Source: Oxalobacteraceae bacterium UBA6704 (GTDB lineage Bacteria > Pseudomonadota > Gammaproteobacteria > Burkholderiales > Burkholderiaceae_D). From it: a DNA stretch of 52,274 nt. The notes under the pieces were generated by a model, which ran no database searches, had not been told where the DNA came from, and worked only from the letters and a program-made list of their open reading frames with translations. The position numbers were made by a program, and so were the translations under genes. Shown in pieces: positions 26,745 to 36,674 of the stretch; the first letter of the stretch is position 1; the number at the start of each line of letters is the position of its first letter. The stretch is from contig DKJA01000034.1 in assembly GCA_002454505.1 (NCBI GenBank), positions 558-52,831 of the forward strand. The letters are read 5' to 3'.

Positions 26745-27500
26745 ATGCCCAAGTCCAGCAAATTGCCAGACGATCCAGACAGCGGCTGCCCGCTGCTCCG
26801 CCGCTCCGCCGGGCGCCCCCGCGCGTGCGATGCGGAAACGCGGATGAACGACCTGATGCGTACGGCGGCCGAACTGTTCCTGGAAAAGGGTTACAGCAAG
26901 GTCAGCCTGGAGACGATCGCCCGCAAGGCCCACGTGGCCGTCCGCACCATCTATGTGAAGTTCGGCGGCAAGGCCGGCCTGTTCCGCGAAATCCTCCGCT
27001 CCGGCCGCGAGGTCTATTTCGAGACGATGGAAAACCTGGAAACCAACCAGCGTCCCATCCGCGAAGTGCTGATCGACTTCGGCGTGCGCATCCACGAGCT
27101 GCTGGCCACGCCGACAGCCATCAACCTGCACCGCATGGTCATCGCCGAAGCGCCGCACGCGCCCGAGCTGGCCGAGGCGTTCTTCGAGGCCGGGCCGCGC
27201 CAGACCCGCGAAGCGCTGCGCCAGTACTTCCTCCGCCCGGACGTGCGCGCGCAGTTGCGCGACCTGCCGCCCGAGCAGCTGACGGTGCACCTGATGAACT
27301 GCCTGATGGGCGACCAGCTGAAACGCTACCTGTTCGCCGCCCCCGCCTACTCCGCCTGCCAGCAGGCGCTGGTGGTCGAGGAACGCGTCGACCTGTTCCT
27401 GCACGGCGTGGCCGCCTGCCCTTCCTCTACAGCCGAGCCCGTGTCCACTTTCCCACCCCTGGTGTCAGGCACCGACAGTGACACGAGCTCGGCCGTCTGA
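26745..27500 (+). CDS. TetR/AcrR-family regulator with a repeat-encoded C-terminal tail
   Basis: A 251-residue regulator. After a basic N-terminal tail (SAGRPRACDAETR) comes the helix-turn-helix: NDLMRTAAELFLEKGYSKVS, LETIARKAHVAVRTIYVKFG, then GKAGLFREIL. The rest is a helical ligand-binding domain. It diverges from emrA-emrB-OMF and very likely represses it through the inverted repeat at 26656. The last 20-25 residues (from about TAEPVSTFPPLVSGTDSDTS) are encoded by a family C palindromic repeat at 27431-27496, so the natural stop appears lost and the protein is extended. A start at 26745 is assumed; no strong ribosome-binding site is visible. Confidence 0.88.
   Translation: MPKSSKLPDDPDSGCPLLRRSAGRPRACDAETRMNDLMRTAAELFLEKGYSKVSLETIARKAHVAVRTIYVKFGGKAGLFREILRSGREVYFETMENLETNQRPIREVLIDFGVRIHELLATPTAINLHRMVIAEAPHAPELAEAFFEAGPRQTREALRQYFLRPDVRAQLRDLPPEQLTVHLMNCLMGDQLKRYLFAAPAYSACQQALVVEERVDLFLHGVAACPSSTAEPVSTFPPLVSGTDSDTSSAV
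27431..27496. repeat. family C palindromic repeat inside the tetR 3' end
   Basis: Outer arms GCCGAGCCCGTGTCC and GACACGAGCTCGGC flank core GGTGTCAGGCACC (27461-27473). The repeat is in frame with tetR and supplies its last codons and the approach to the stop at 27498-27500. Confidence 0.88.
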
Positions 27501-27534
27501 CGGCAGGGTTCCCGTCGCACCTGCGGCAGGATGC

Positions 27535-27607
27535 AGCTGAGCCCGTGTCTACTTTCACCCCCGTGGTGTCAGGCACCAGCATCGTTGGAATGGACACGAA
27601 CTCGACA
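27535..27607. repeat. family C palindromic repeat, diverged unit
   Basis: Core GGTGTCAGGCACC (27565-27577) with arms GCTGAGCCCGTGTC and GGACACGAACTCG; an extra AGCATCGTTG interrupts the right side. It is the second copy within 110 bp. Confidence 0.8.
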
Positions 27608-27701
27608 GTTGCAGCCTCTTATGTGCGCTAGCGTACGGAGCGTATGCCGAACGGCGCGCGATACTGATTCCTTTAGAACAATGTTTCATGGGGAGGCTGT
27701 A

Positions 27702-27881
27702 ATGAGCAAGATCGACCGGTTGCAATGGACCCAGAAGGTGGCGTCGCTGAACGAACGCATCCGCGGCTTCCAGGCCAATCCGAGCCCGGAGCTGATGGAG
27801 GCGGCCATCAGCGAGATGCGCGCCTATGCGCAGGCGGCCAGCGAAGGCATGGAAATCCCGCCCCGCTTCATCGCCAGTTAA
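27702..27881 (+). CDS. small hypothetical protein (59 aa)
   Basis: MSKIDRLQWTQKVASLNERI and on to a C-terminal PPRFIAS. The ATG at 27702 has GGGGAGG 7 bp upstream, a strong ribosome-binding site, and a terminator follows 6 bp after the stop, so it looks like a genuine single-gene unit. The sequence predicts two helices separated by NPSPEL. I do not recognise a family. The frame is also open from 27531 but the upstream part runs through a family C repeat. Confidence 0.65.
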   Translation: MSKIDRLQWTQKVASLNERIRGFQANPSPELMEAAISEMRAYAQAASEGMEIPPRFIAS

Positions 27882-27887
27882 AATAAG

Positions 27888-27912
27888 AAACCGGGTACCG
27901 CCCGGTTTTTTC
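27888..27912 (+). terminator. terminator of the 59-aa gene
   Basis: Stem ACCGGG/CCCGGT with loop TACCG, followed by a T-run at 27906-27911. The T-run ends about 20 bp before the next start. Confidence 0.85.
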
Positions 27913-27929
27913 ACTTTTACGGGCCACCC

Positions 27930-28223
27930 ATGAGCGACAAAGACCACGACCAGGAATTCTGGCAGCTGATCGACAAATTCATCCAGTTCGCCAACGAGCA
28001 GGGCCAGGCCAGCGGTGTGCCGCCGCACGTGGCCGGCGCGGCGCTGCTGTTTGCCGCGTCGCGCTTCAACGCCTTCATCCTCGCGCGCAATTCCGGCACG
28101 GCCGAGAAGTTCGCCGCGACCCGCCCGGAAGCGCTGGAATACTTCCGCACCCAGTTCGACAAGATGCAGGCCGAGAACTTTACGGATTACGAGAAGAACT
28201 TCGCCAAGTACATGCAGCCCTGA
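27930..28223 (+). CDS. DUF3144-family protein
   Basis: A 97-residue acidic, mostly helical cytoplasmic protein: SDKDHDQEFWQLIDKFIQFA opens it, followed by VPPHVAGAALLFAASRFNAF and a C-terminal DYEKNFAKYMQP. This matches the DUF3144 family of small proteobacterial proteins of unknown function. It lies just after a terminator and 131 bp before the GH1 gene, with no evident link to either. Confidence 0.82.
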   Translation: MSDKDHDQEFWQLIDKFIQFANEQGQASGVPPHVAGAALLFAASRFNAFILARNSGTAEKFAATRPEALEYFRTQFDKMQAENFTDYEKNFAKYMQP

Positions 28224-28278
28224 TCCCTCCCCGCCCGGCCACCGCCGGGCAACTTGCTGACCATTTCCGCACTGCAGA

Positions 28279-28307
28279 TTGACACGCCCGAATGCTTGAG
28301 GTTTAAT
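28279..28307 (+). promoter_or_regulatory. promoter of the GH1 gene
   Basis: Perfect -35 TTGACA (28279-28284), 17-bp spacer, -10 TTTAAT (28302-28307). Predicted transcription start is about 28314, with the LacI-type box immediately downstream. Confidence 0.8.
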
Positions 28308-28320
28308 GGTCGGCGCAGTA

Positions 28321-28334
28321 TGAAATCGTTTTCA
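28321..28334. promoter_or_regulatory. LacI-family-type operator before the GH1 gene
   Basis: TGAAATCGTTTTCA, a 14-bp pseudo-palindrome with central CG, lies at about +8 to +21 of the predicted transcript. The identical 14-mer occurs at 34098-34111. Confidence 0.75.
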
Positions 28335-28354
28335 CAACTTCACCAAGAGCCGCC

Positions 28355-29674
28355 ATGACCGACAAACTGCAATTTCCGCCATCGTTCACCTGGGGTGTCG
28401 CCACCAGCGCATTCCAGATCGAAGGGGCCGCCACCACCGACGGCAAGGGCCCGTCGATCTGGGACACCTTCAGCCACACGCCCGGCAAGGTGATCGACGG
28501 CAGCAACGGTGACGTCGCCTGCGACCACTACCACCGTTACGCGGAAGACGTCGGCATCATGGCGGACCTGCACGTGGATGCCTACCGCTTCTCCATGGCA
28601 TGGTCGCGCGTGCAGCCGGACGGCAAAGGTGAATGGAACGAAGAAGGTTTCGCGTTCTACGCCCGCCTGCTGGACGAACTCGACAGCCGGAATATCGCCG
28701 CCCACGTCACGCTGTACCACTGGGACCTGCCGCAAGGCCTGCAGGACGACGGTGGGTGGCTGAACCGCGACACCGCCTACCGCTTCGCCGACTACGCCGC
28801 GGAAGTGGCGCGCCGCTTCGGGTCGCGTGTGAAAACGATTGCAACGCACAACGAGCCGTGGTGCACGGCCAACCTGGGTTATGGCAACGGCCAGTTCGCG
28901 CCGGGCGTCACGGATGCGAAGCAGGCTGTACAGGTCTCCCACCATCTGCTGCTGTCGCACGGCCTGGCAATGACGGCGATGCGCATCGTCAACAGCCCGG
29001 CGCAACTGGGCATCGTGCTGAACCAGTGGACGGCCGATCCGGCCACCGATAGCCAGGCCGACCGCGACCTGGCCGAATGGGAATACGCCCGCTCCGTGCA
29101 ATGGTTCATGGACCCGATCTTCAAGGGCCGCTATCCGGCCCACGCGCTGAAGGGCCACGGCGCCAACGCGCCCGATGTGAAGCCGGGCGATCTCGAGATC
29201 ATCCACCAGCCGATCGACTTCCTCGGCGTGAACTACTACTTCCGTTCGTATGCCAGCGCGGAAACGCCGCCGCGCACGCCGCCGAACGCGCTGGGCACCA
29301 CGGACATGGGCTGGGAAGTCTATCCGCAAGGCCTGACCGAACTGCTGGTCAAGCTGAAAAGCGAATACGAGCTGCCGCCGATCTACATCACCGAAAACGG
29401 CATGGCCAACGCGGACACCATTGCCGATGGCAAGGTCGCCGACCCGCAGCGCATCGACTACGTGCAGCGCCACCTGGCCGCGCTGCTCGATGCGATGCGG
29501 CAGGGCGTGGACGTGCAGGGCTACTTCCTGTGGAGCCTGCTGGACAACTTCGAATGGAACTCGGGCTATGCGAAGCGCTTCGGCATCGTCCATGTGGACT
29601 ACGCCACGCAGCAGCGCACGCCGAAGGACAGCGCGCGGTGGTATCGCGCCTTCATCGACGGGCAGCGCGGCTGA
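28355..29674 (+). CDS. GH1-family beta-glucosidase
   Basis: A 439-residue glycoside hydrolase family 1 enzyme. The N-terminal signature FPPSFTWGVATSAFQIEGA is present, the acid/base is Glu167 in THNEPW, and the nucleophile is Glu347 in ITENG. LWSLLDNFEWNSGYAKRFG near the C-terminus is the aglycone-binding signature. No signal peptide, so it is cytoplasmic and hydrolyses beta-glucosides (cellobiose or aryl-beta-glucosides likely) after import. It has a strong promoter with a LacI-type box and is followed by an MFS transporter gene in the same direction. A second, exact operator-like 14-mer lies inside the gene at 28830-28843. Confidence 0.95.
   Translation: MTDKLQFPPSFTWGVATSAFQIEGAATTDGKGPSIWDTFSHTPGKVIDGSNGDVACDHYHRYAEDVGIMADLHVDAYRFSMAWSRVQPDGKGEWNEEGFAFYARLLDELDSRNIAAHVTLYHWDLPQGLQDDGGWLNRDTAYRFADYAAEVARRFGSRVKTIATHNEPWCTANLGYGNGQFAPGVTDAKQAVQVSHHLLLSHGLAMTAMRIVNSPAQLGIVLNQWTADPATDSQADRDLAEWEYARSVQWFMDPIFKGRYPAHALKGHGANAPDVKPGDLEIIHQPIDFLGVNYYFRSYASAETPPRTPPNALGTTDMGWEVYPQGLTELLVKLKSEYELPPIYITENGMANADTIADGKVADPQRIDYVQRHLAALLDAMRQGVDVQGYFLWSLLDNFEWNSGYAKRFGIVHVDYATQQRTPKDSARWYRAFIDGQRG
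28830..28843. promoter_or_regulatory. intragenic LacI-type box in the GH1 gene
   Basis: TGAAAACGATTGCA is identical to the middle box at 34119-34132. It is 509 bp (centre to centre) downstream of the promoter-proximal box, a layout like lac O1/O2. It is in a coding stretch (VKTIAT), so chance cannot be excluded. Confidence 0.5.
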
Positions 29675-29761
29675 AGGAAGAGGAAAGGACGCCGGAAAAG
29701 TGGCAGCATAGCCGCAGGCAATCATGACGAAACAAGCATGACAAAAAACAGAGGAGACACC

Positions 29762-31114
29762 ATGCCCACCGAAGCCGCAGCGGCCGTCAATCCGGCACCG
29801 CTGCAAGCCGCCGCGCCCGCCCCCACCGCGGTCCGCCGCGCCAGCCCCTTGTTGTGGGTGCCGACCGGCTACTTCACGATGGCGCTGGCCTATGTGATGC
29901 TGACCAGCGTCACCGCGATCATGTTCAAGAACCTGGGCATGGACAACGGCAAGGCCGCCGAATATGCCAGCTACCTGATCCTCGCCTACACGATCAAGCC
30001 GCTGTTCGCGCCGTTCGTCGAGATGTACCGTACCAAGAAGTTCTTTGTCCTGTGCGCGCAGCTGACGCTCTCGCTGGGCTTCGGCGCCGTCGCGCTGGCG
30101 ATGGCGCTGCCCGGCTATATGGCGATCATGGTGGCGCTGTTCATCTTCCTGTCCTTCGTCGGCGCCACGCAGGACATCGCCGCGGACGGCGTCTACGTCA
30201 CCGCGCTCGATGCGCGCTCGCAGTCGCTGTATTGCGGCATCCAGAGCCTGTCGTGGAATATCGGGCCGATCGTCGCCTCCGGTGGGCTGGTTTATCTGTC
30301 CGGCTGGCTGCATACGAACACCTTCCACCATGATCCAAAAGTGTTCGGACCGGAGTGGATCGACAGCTGGCGCATCGTGTTCTTCATCGTCGCCGGCATT
30401 ACGCTGGCGATGGCATTGTGGCACCTGCGCACGATGCCCGATGGCGCCAAGGCGGAGAACGCGCCCTCTTCCGTCGGCGCCGCGTGGTTCATCCTGAAGG
30501 ATTCCTTCGTCACCTTCTTCCACAAGCGCGACGTTTGGTTGATGATCGGCTTCGCGTTCCTGTTCCGGCTGTCGATCGGGCTGCTGGAAAAGATCGGGCC
30601 CTTCTTCATGGTGGACCCGGTGGCAAAAGGCGGCCTGGGATTGTCGAACGAGCTGCTCGGCATCGTCTACGGCACCTATGGCCTGGTGGCCGTGCTGGTC
30701 GGCTCGCTGCTGGGAGGCCTGTTCGTCGCCAGGCGGGGACTGCAACCGACGCTGTTCGTGCTGTGCTGCGCGGTCAACATCCCCAACGTGACGTTCCTGC
30801 TGATGGCGTTGTACCAGCCCACCAGCCTCGTCGTCATCAGCGCCGGCGTGGCGATCGAAAAATTCTTCTTCGGCTTCGGCTCGGTGGGCTTCATGATCTA
30901 CCTGATGCAGCAGCTCGCGCCGGGCAAGTACACCACCACGCACTACGCCTTCGGCACGGGCCTGATGGGACTGTGCATGATGGTGACCGGGCTTGTGTCC
31001 GGCCACCTGCAGCAGTTGCTCGGCTATGTGAACTATTTCTGGTTCGTGATGGCGGCGACGATTCCTTCCTTCCTCGTCACGTGGTTTGCGCCGTTTCATC
31101 AGCAGGACGGCTGA
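29762..31114 (+). CDS. MFS transporter, probably sugar importer
   Basis: A 450-residue inner-membrane protein with about 12 helices after an Ala/Pro-rich N-terminal tail. It starts at the ATG at 29762, preceded by GAGGAGA; the upstream ATG at 29738 has no such site. The sequence has an AmpG-like flavour (VPTGYFTMALAYVMLTSVTA, FVEMYRTKKFFVLCAQ, FVGATQDIAADGVYV, with the conserved QDIAADGY-type motif). It lies 87 bp after the GH1 gene and near a TonB receptor, so I infer that it brings beta-glucoside-like sugars across the inner membrane. No other transporter is in the locus. Confidence 0.83.
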   Translation: MPTEAAAAVNPAPLQAAAPAPTAVRRASPLLWVPTGYFTMALAYVMLTSVTAIMFKNLGMDNGKAAEYASYLILAYTIKPLFAPFVEMYRTKKFFVLCAQLTLSLGFGAVALAMALPGYMAIMVALFIFLSFVGATQDIAADGVYVTALDARSQSLYCGIQSLSWNIGPIVASGGLVYLSGWLHTNTFHHDPKVFGPEWIDSWRIVFFIVAGITLAMALWHLRTMPDGAKAENAPSSVGAAWFILKDSFVTFFHKRDVWLMIGFAFLFRLSIGLLEKIGPFFMVDPVAKGGLGLSNELLGIVYGTYGLVAVLVGSLLGGLFVARRGLQPTLFVLCCAVNIPNVTFLLMALYQPTSLVVISAGVAIEKFFFGFGSVGFMIYLMQQLAPGKYTTTHYAFGTGLMGLCMMVTGLVSGHLQQLLGYVNYFWFVMAATIPSFLVTWFAPFHQQDG

Positions 31115-31129
31115 TATAGCAAGCAAACC

Positions 31130-31175
31130 GGGGCAGGCTCTCTTTCAATCGCCGATCTAATAGAGAACCTGCCCC
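31130..31175. repeat. long inverted repeat after the MFS gene (family D)
   Basis: GGGGCAGG-C-TCTCT (31130-31143) pairs with AGAGA-A-CCTGCCCC (31162-31175) around an 18-nt loop. It may end the GH1-MFS transcript or be another repeat element. It lacks a T-run. From here to 31256 I see nothing else. Confidence 0.65.
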
Positions 31176-31256
31176 CTGCCCCTCCCGGCCTATCACCCGC
31201 GCAACACGGCGCCCTGTTCCCCACAAAAACTCGCCGTACAGTCCCTGCTGCCGAGA

Positions 31257-31430
31257 AAAATTCCTGTAAAACAGGGTCTGTCCCTATTATTTCCTCTAAA
31301 ACAGGGTCTGTCCCTATTTTCTCGGATGGCGTAATTGCCGAGCATCCTGTTGCCGCGAAAATTCCCTGTAAAACAGGGTCTGTCCCTATTATTTCCTCTA
31401 AAACAGGGTCTGTCCCTATTTTTCGGGGAA
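31257..31430. repeat. family B palindromic repeats, two pairs in a direct repeat
   Basis: Four cores ACAGGGTCTGTCCCT at 31271-31285, 31301-31315, 31373-31387 and 31403-31417. Each pair has a 30-bp period, and the two roughly 60-bp pairs are nearly identical and offset by 102 bp, indicating a recent duplication. It fills most of a 414-bp gap between convergent genes. Confidence 0.9.
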
Positions 31431-31483
31431 GGGATTACTCGGGCGGCGTCGGCTGAGCAAGGCCGCGAAAACTTCTGCGTGAA

Positions 31484-31513
31484 AAAAAACGGCGCCGTGA
31501 GGCGCCGTTTTCT
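31484..31513. terminator. bidirectional terminator after the TonB receptor gene
   Basis: Palindrome AAAACGGCGCC/GGCGCCGTTTT with loop GTGA, A-run on one side and T-run on the other, 16 bp beyond the receptor stop. Confidence 0.9.
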
Positions 31514-31528
31514 CATAAGCAAGGCCGT

Positions 31529-33970
<2,442 letters not shown>

Positions 33971-34097
33971 AAGTCTCCTTTGTTGCTGCGGCATCACACA
34001 AGGGTGCCGCTAACATATTGTTTGAAACCAGCTGCTTCTGCTCGGCGGCATCTGCCTGGTCGCTGCCCGGCCTTTCCCTGAGCAGATTTCTCAACAA

Positions 34098-34153
34098 TGA
34101 AATCGTTTTCAAATTAGTTGAAAACGATTGCACTACGTTTGAAACCGTTTTCA
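34098..34153. promoter_or_regulatory. three LacI-type boxes at 21-bp spacing
   Basis: TGAAATCGTTTTCA (34098-34111), TGAAAACGATTGCA (34119-34132) and TGAAACCGTTTTCA (34140-34153), centred exactly 21 bp apart, so they lie on one face of the helix. They are in the 358-bp divergent gap between the TonB receptor and halogenase genes. I could not assign a clear -35/-10 for either gene. Confidence 0.8.
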
Positions 34154-34244
34154 TGGTAGCTTTATGGGATTGGCAATGTCAATTTAAAAATGATGGGCCG
34201 GTGCTGAAGACTGTGTGAATATGGCAACAGCCAAGCTGTACGGA

Positions 34245-34296
34245 TCAGCTTGTGTCTATTTTGGGGGTCAACCCCAAAAATAGACACGGCCTCGGC
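34245..34296. repeat. hybrid palindromic repeat (family C arms, different core)
   Basis: The outer parts AGCTTGTGTC and GACACGGCCTCGGC match family C, but the centre is TATTTTGGGGGTCAACCCCA and on to TA, closer to family B cores with A/T flanks. One arm has a one-base insertion. It lies 33 bp before the halogenase start. Confidence 0.75.
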
Positions 34297-34328
34297 AATA
34301 AGCAGCGGACAAATACGAAGGAGACAAG

Positions 34329-35873
34329 ATGGCCCCCATCCGCAACATCCTCATCGTCGGCGGCGGCACGGCCGGCTGGCTGGCTGCCGGGTTCCTGGCG
34401 AAGACGCTGGGCGCGCGCACCGAGGAAGGCATCCGCATCACGCTGGTCGAGTCGAAAGACATCGGCATCATCGGCGTGGGCGAAGGCACGTTCCCGTCGA
34501 TCCGCGGCACGCTGTCCGTGCTGGGCATCGACGAGGGCCGTTTCATCCGCGAATGCAGCGCCACGTTCAAGCAGGGCATCCGCTTCGACCACTGGGTGCG
34601 GCCGGCCGGCACGGCGGGGGCCGACCATTACTTCCACCCGTTCAGCCAGCCCAGCCAGCGACCCGGCGGACCGGAACTGCTGCCCTACTGGCTCATGGGC
34701 GCAGCGGGCAAAGGCGCGTCATTTGCCGGCGCAGCCACGCTGCAGAAACAGGTCGCCGATCAGAGCCACGGCCCGAAACGCTACACCGATGCCGATTACG
34801 CCGGCCCGCTGAACTACGCCTATCACTTCGATGCGGGCCGCTTCGCCGCCCTCCTCTGCACGCATGCCCAGTCGCTGGGCGTGAAGCGCATCAAGGCCAC
34901 GGTCGATGATGTCATGCTGACCGAGGATGGCGCCATTGCCAGCATCGTCACGCGCGAAGCGGGCGTGCTGACGGCGGACCTGTACATCGACTGCACGGGC
35001 TTTCGCGCGCGGCTGATCGGCGAGGCGCTCGGTGCCCGCTTCCACAGCGTGAACGACACGCTGTTCGTCGACCGCGCGCTGGCGATGCAGGTGCCCTACG
35101 ACCGGCCCGACGCGCCGATCCCGTCGTACACGATCTCCACCGCGCATGAAGCAGGATGGACGTGGGACATCGGCCTGCACGAACGGCGCGGCATCGGCTA
35201 CGTGTACTCGAGCCGGCACACGAGCGACGAGCGCGCCGAACAGGTGCTGCGCGGGTACATCGGCCAGGCCAGCGCAGGCCGCGATCCGCGCATGCTGAAG
35301 CTGAACGTGGGCTATCGTGAAAAACAATGGATCAAGAATTGCGTAGCGATCGGGCTGTCCAGCGGTTTTCTCGAACCGCTGGAATCGTCCGGCATCGGCG
35401 TCATCGAGGCGGCCACCTACCTGGTCAGCTACCTGTTCCCGTACGACGGCAATACCGAGCCGGTGGCAAAGCTGTTCAACACGCAGATGAAGGCGCGTTA
35501 CGAGCGCATCGTCGATTTCGTCAAGATGCATTACTGCCTGACGCAACGCACCGATCACGCATTCTGGATCGATAACACACGGCCCGCGTCGATCCCCGAA
35601 TCGCTGCGCGAACAGCTGGCGATGTGGCGCGGCCGGCCGCCGCACCGGCTCGACTTCGTGACGGACATCGAAATGTATCCGCCGTCCAGCTGGCAGTACG
35701 TGCTGTACGGGATGGAGTTCGCGACAACGCTGCACGCGAACCGCGGCGCCTTGCCCGATATCGACGCGGCGCGGCGCGAGTTCCAGACGATCGCCCAGCT
35801 GTCGCACCACGCGGTGGCCGACCTGCCGCCGCACCGGGCGCTCGTCGAGCACTTCTGCCGGCGCGGGCAGTGA
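34329..35873 (+). CDS. tryptophan-halogenase-like FAD-dependent enzyme
   Basis: A 514-residue flavoprotein of the flavin-dependent halogenase family. The FAD motif GGGTAG is at residues 11-16; VGEGT (50-54) is conserved; the catalytic lysine equivalent to PrnA Lys79 is Lys81 in ATFKQG. FLEPLESSG (347-355) fits FxxPxxSxG and includes the Glu/Ser pair of the active site. The signature WxWxIP reads WTWDIG (277-282), with Gly for Pro. It may halogenate an unknown aromatic, or have another FAD role: similar genes are often found beside TonB receptors in sugar loci. AAGGAG precedes the start. It diverges from the TonB receptor gene across shared LacI-type boxes. Confidence 0.88.
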   Translation: MAPIRNILIVGGGTAGWLAAGFLAKTLGARTEEGIRITLVESKDIGIIGVGEGTFPSIRGTLSVLGIDEGRFIRECSATFKQGIRFDHWVRPAGTAGADHYFHPFSQPSQRPGGPELLPYWLMGAAGKGASFAGAATLQKQVADQSHGPKRYTDADYAGPLNYAYHFDAGRFAALLCTHAQSLGVKRIKATVDDVMLTEDGAIASIVTREAGVLTADLYIDCTGFRARLIGEALGARFHSVNDTLFVDRALAMQVPYDRPDAPIPSYTISTAHEAGWTWDIGLHERRGIGYVYSSRHTSDERAEQVLRGYIGQASAGRDPRMLKLNVGYREKQWIKNCVAIGLSSGFLEPLESSGIGVIEAATYLVSYLFPYDGNTEPVAKLFNTQMKARYERIVDFVKMHYCLTQRTDHAFWIDNTRPASIPESLREQLAMWRGRPPHRLDFVTDIEMYPPSSWQYVLYGMEFATTLHANRGALPDIDAARREFQTIAQLSHHAVADLPPHRALVEHFCRRGQ

Positions 35874-35879
35874 AGCTTT

Positions 35880-36506
35880 TTAGCGCGAGACGATCAGCTT
35901 CAAACCGAGGGCGATGAACACGGTCCCGGCGATGCGATCGAGCAGTGGACCCGCCTTGGGTTTGCGGTTCAGCCACTGCCCGATCGCGCCGGAGAAGTAA
36001 CCGAGCAGGCCAAACAGCACCGCGGCCTGCGCGGTGAAGACGAGGCCCAGCACGCCCAACTGCAGGCCTACGTTGCCGTTCGCCGCGATCACGAACTGCG
36101 GCAGGAACGACAGGAAGAACAGCACCACCTTTGGATTGACGGCATTGGCCAGCATCCCTTTCAGGAACAGCTTCGTCAGCGTTTCCTCCGGCAGCCCCAC
36201 CCGCTCGACCTTCACCACGCCGGCGTGCCGCCACGCGTTATAGCCGATCCAGATCAGATACAGCCCGCCGACGACCTTCAGCGCCGTGAAGGCCATCGGC
36301 GACGCCGCGATCAGCGCACTCACGCCGATCACCGCCAGCACCGTATGACTCAAACAGCCGAATGCGCAGCCGAGGCCGAACGCGATGCCCTGCCGGCGTC
36401 CCTTGGAGATGCCCATGCCGAGCACCATCAGGTTGTCCGGGCCGGGCGATGCGGTGATCAGGAGGGCGGCGGCGAGGAAGCCGAGGAATTGCTGGAGGGT
36501 GATCAT
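35880..36506 (-). CDS. LysE-family amino-acid exporter
   Basis: A 208-residue protein with about six helices, beginning MITLQQFLGFLAAALLITAS and PGPDNLMVLGMGISKGRRQG, the LysE/RhtB signature. GGLYLIWIGYNAWR and KGMLANAVNPKVVLFFLSFLPQF are also family hallmarks. It exports an amino acid or derivative across the inner membrane; the substrate is unknown. The frame stays open to 36641 only because it passes through family B repeats, so I use the ATG at 36506. The convergent halogenase gene ends 6 bp away. Confidence 0.9.
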   Translation of the reverse strand: MITLQQFLGFLAAALLITASPGPDNLMVLGMGISKGRRQGIAFGLGCAFGCLSHTVLAVIGVSALIAASPMAFTALKVVGGLYLIWIGYNAWRHAGVVKVERVGLPEETLTKLFLKGMLANAVNPKVVLFFLSFLPQFVIAANGNVGLQLGVLGLVFTAQAAVLFGLLGYFSGAIGQWLNRKPKAGPLLDRIAGTVFIALGLKLIVSR

Positions 36507-36552
36507 GGTCGGCCGTTGTTCGGAAAAGCGAAAAGTGAGGCTGGAAACATTA

Positions 36553-36631
36553 CCCGAAAAATGGGGTCCGTCCCCATTTTCCAGGAAATCTTTCCTGTAA
36601 AACAGGGTCAGACCCTGTTTTACAAGAAATA
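36553..36631. repeat. family B palindromic repeat, two units
   Basis: Cores ATGGGGTCCGTCCCCAT (36561-36577) and CAGGGTCAGACCCTG (36603-36617, flanked by AAAA/TTTT) with a 40-bp spacing. They lie between the LysE and lpdA genes. Confidence 0.88.
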
Positions 36632-36653
36632 AAAACGCCACCCGAAGGTGGCG
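36631..36653 (-). terminator. terminator of the pyruvate dehydrogenase operon
   Basis: On the minus strand CGCCACC/GGTGGCG with a TTCG tetraloop, followed by five T residues, 22 bp beyond the lpdA stop. Confidence 0.9.
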
Positions 36654-36674
36654 CCATGGCGAAGCGGCTGAGGG

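Noticed and set aside
28340..31126. 928-codon open frame on the minus strand
   Set aside because: Antisense to the GH1 and MFS genes; low-complexity His/Gln/Arg-rich translation, no motif and no ribosome-binding site.
31257..31430. Possible CRISPR array from regular 30-bp repeats
   Set aside because: The repeat units are palindromic, the intervening sequence is itself repeated rather than unique, the two blocks are duplicates, and no cas genes are present.
36507..36641. N-terminal extension of the LysE protein up to 36641
   Set aside because: The extra 45 codons lie in family B repeats; the family N-terminus begins at the ATG at 36506.
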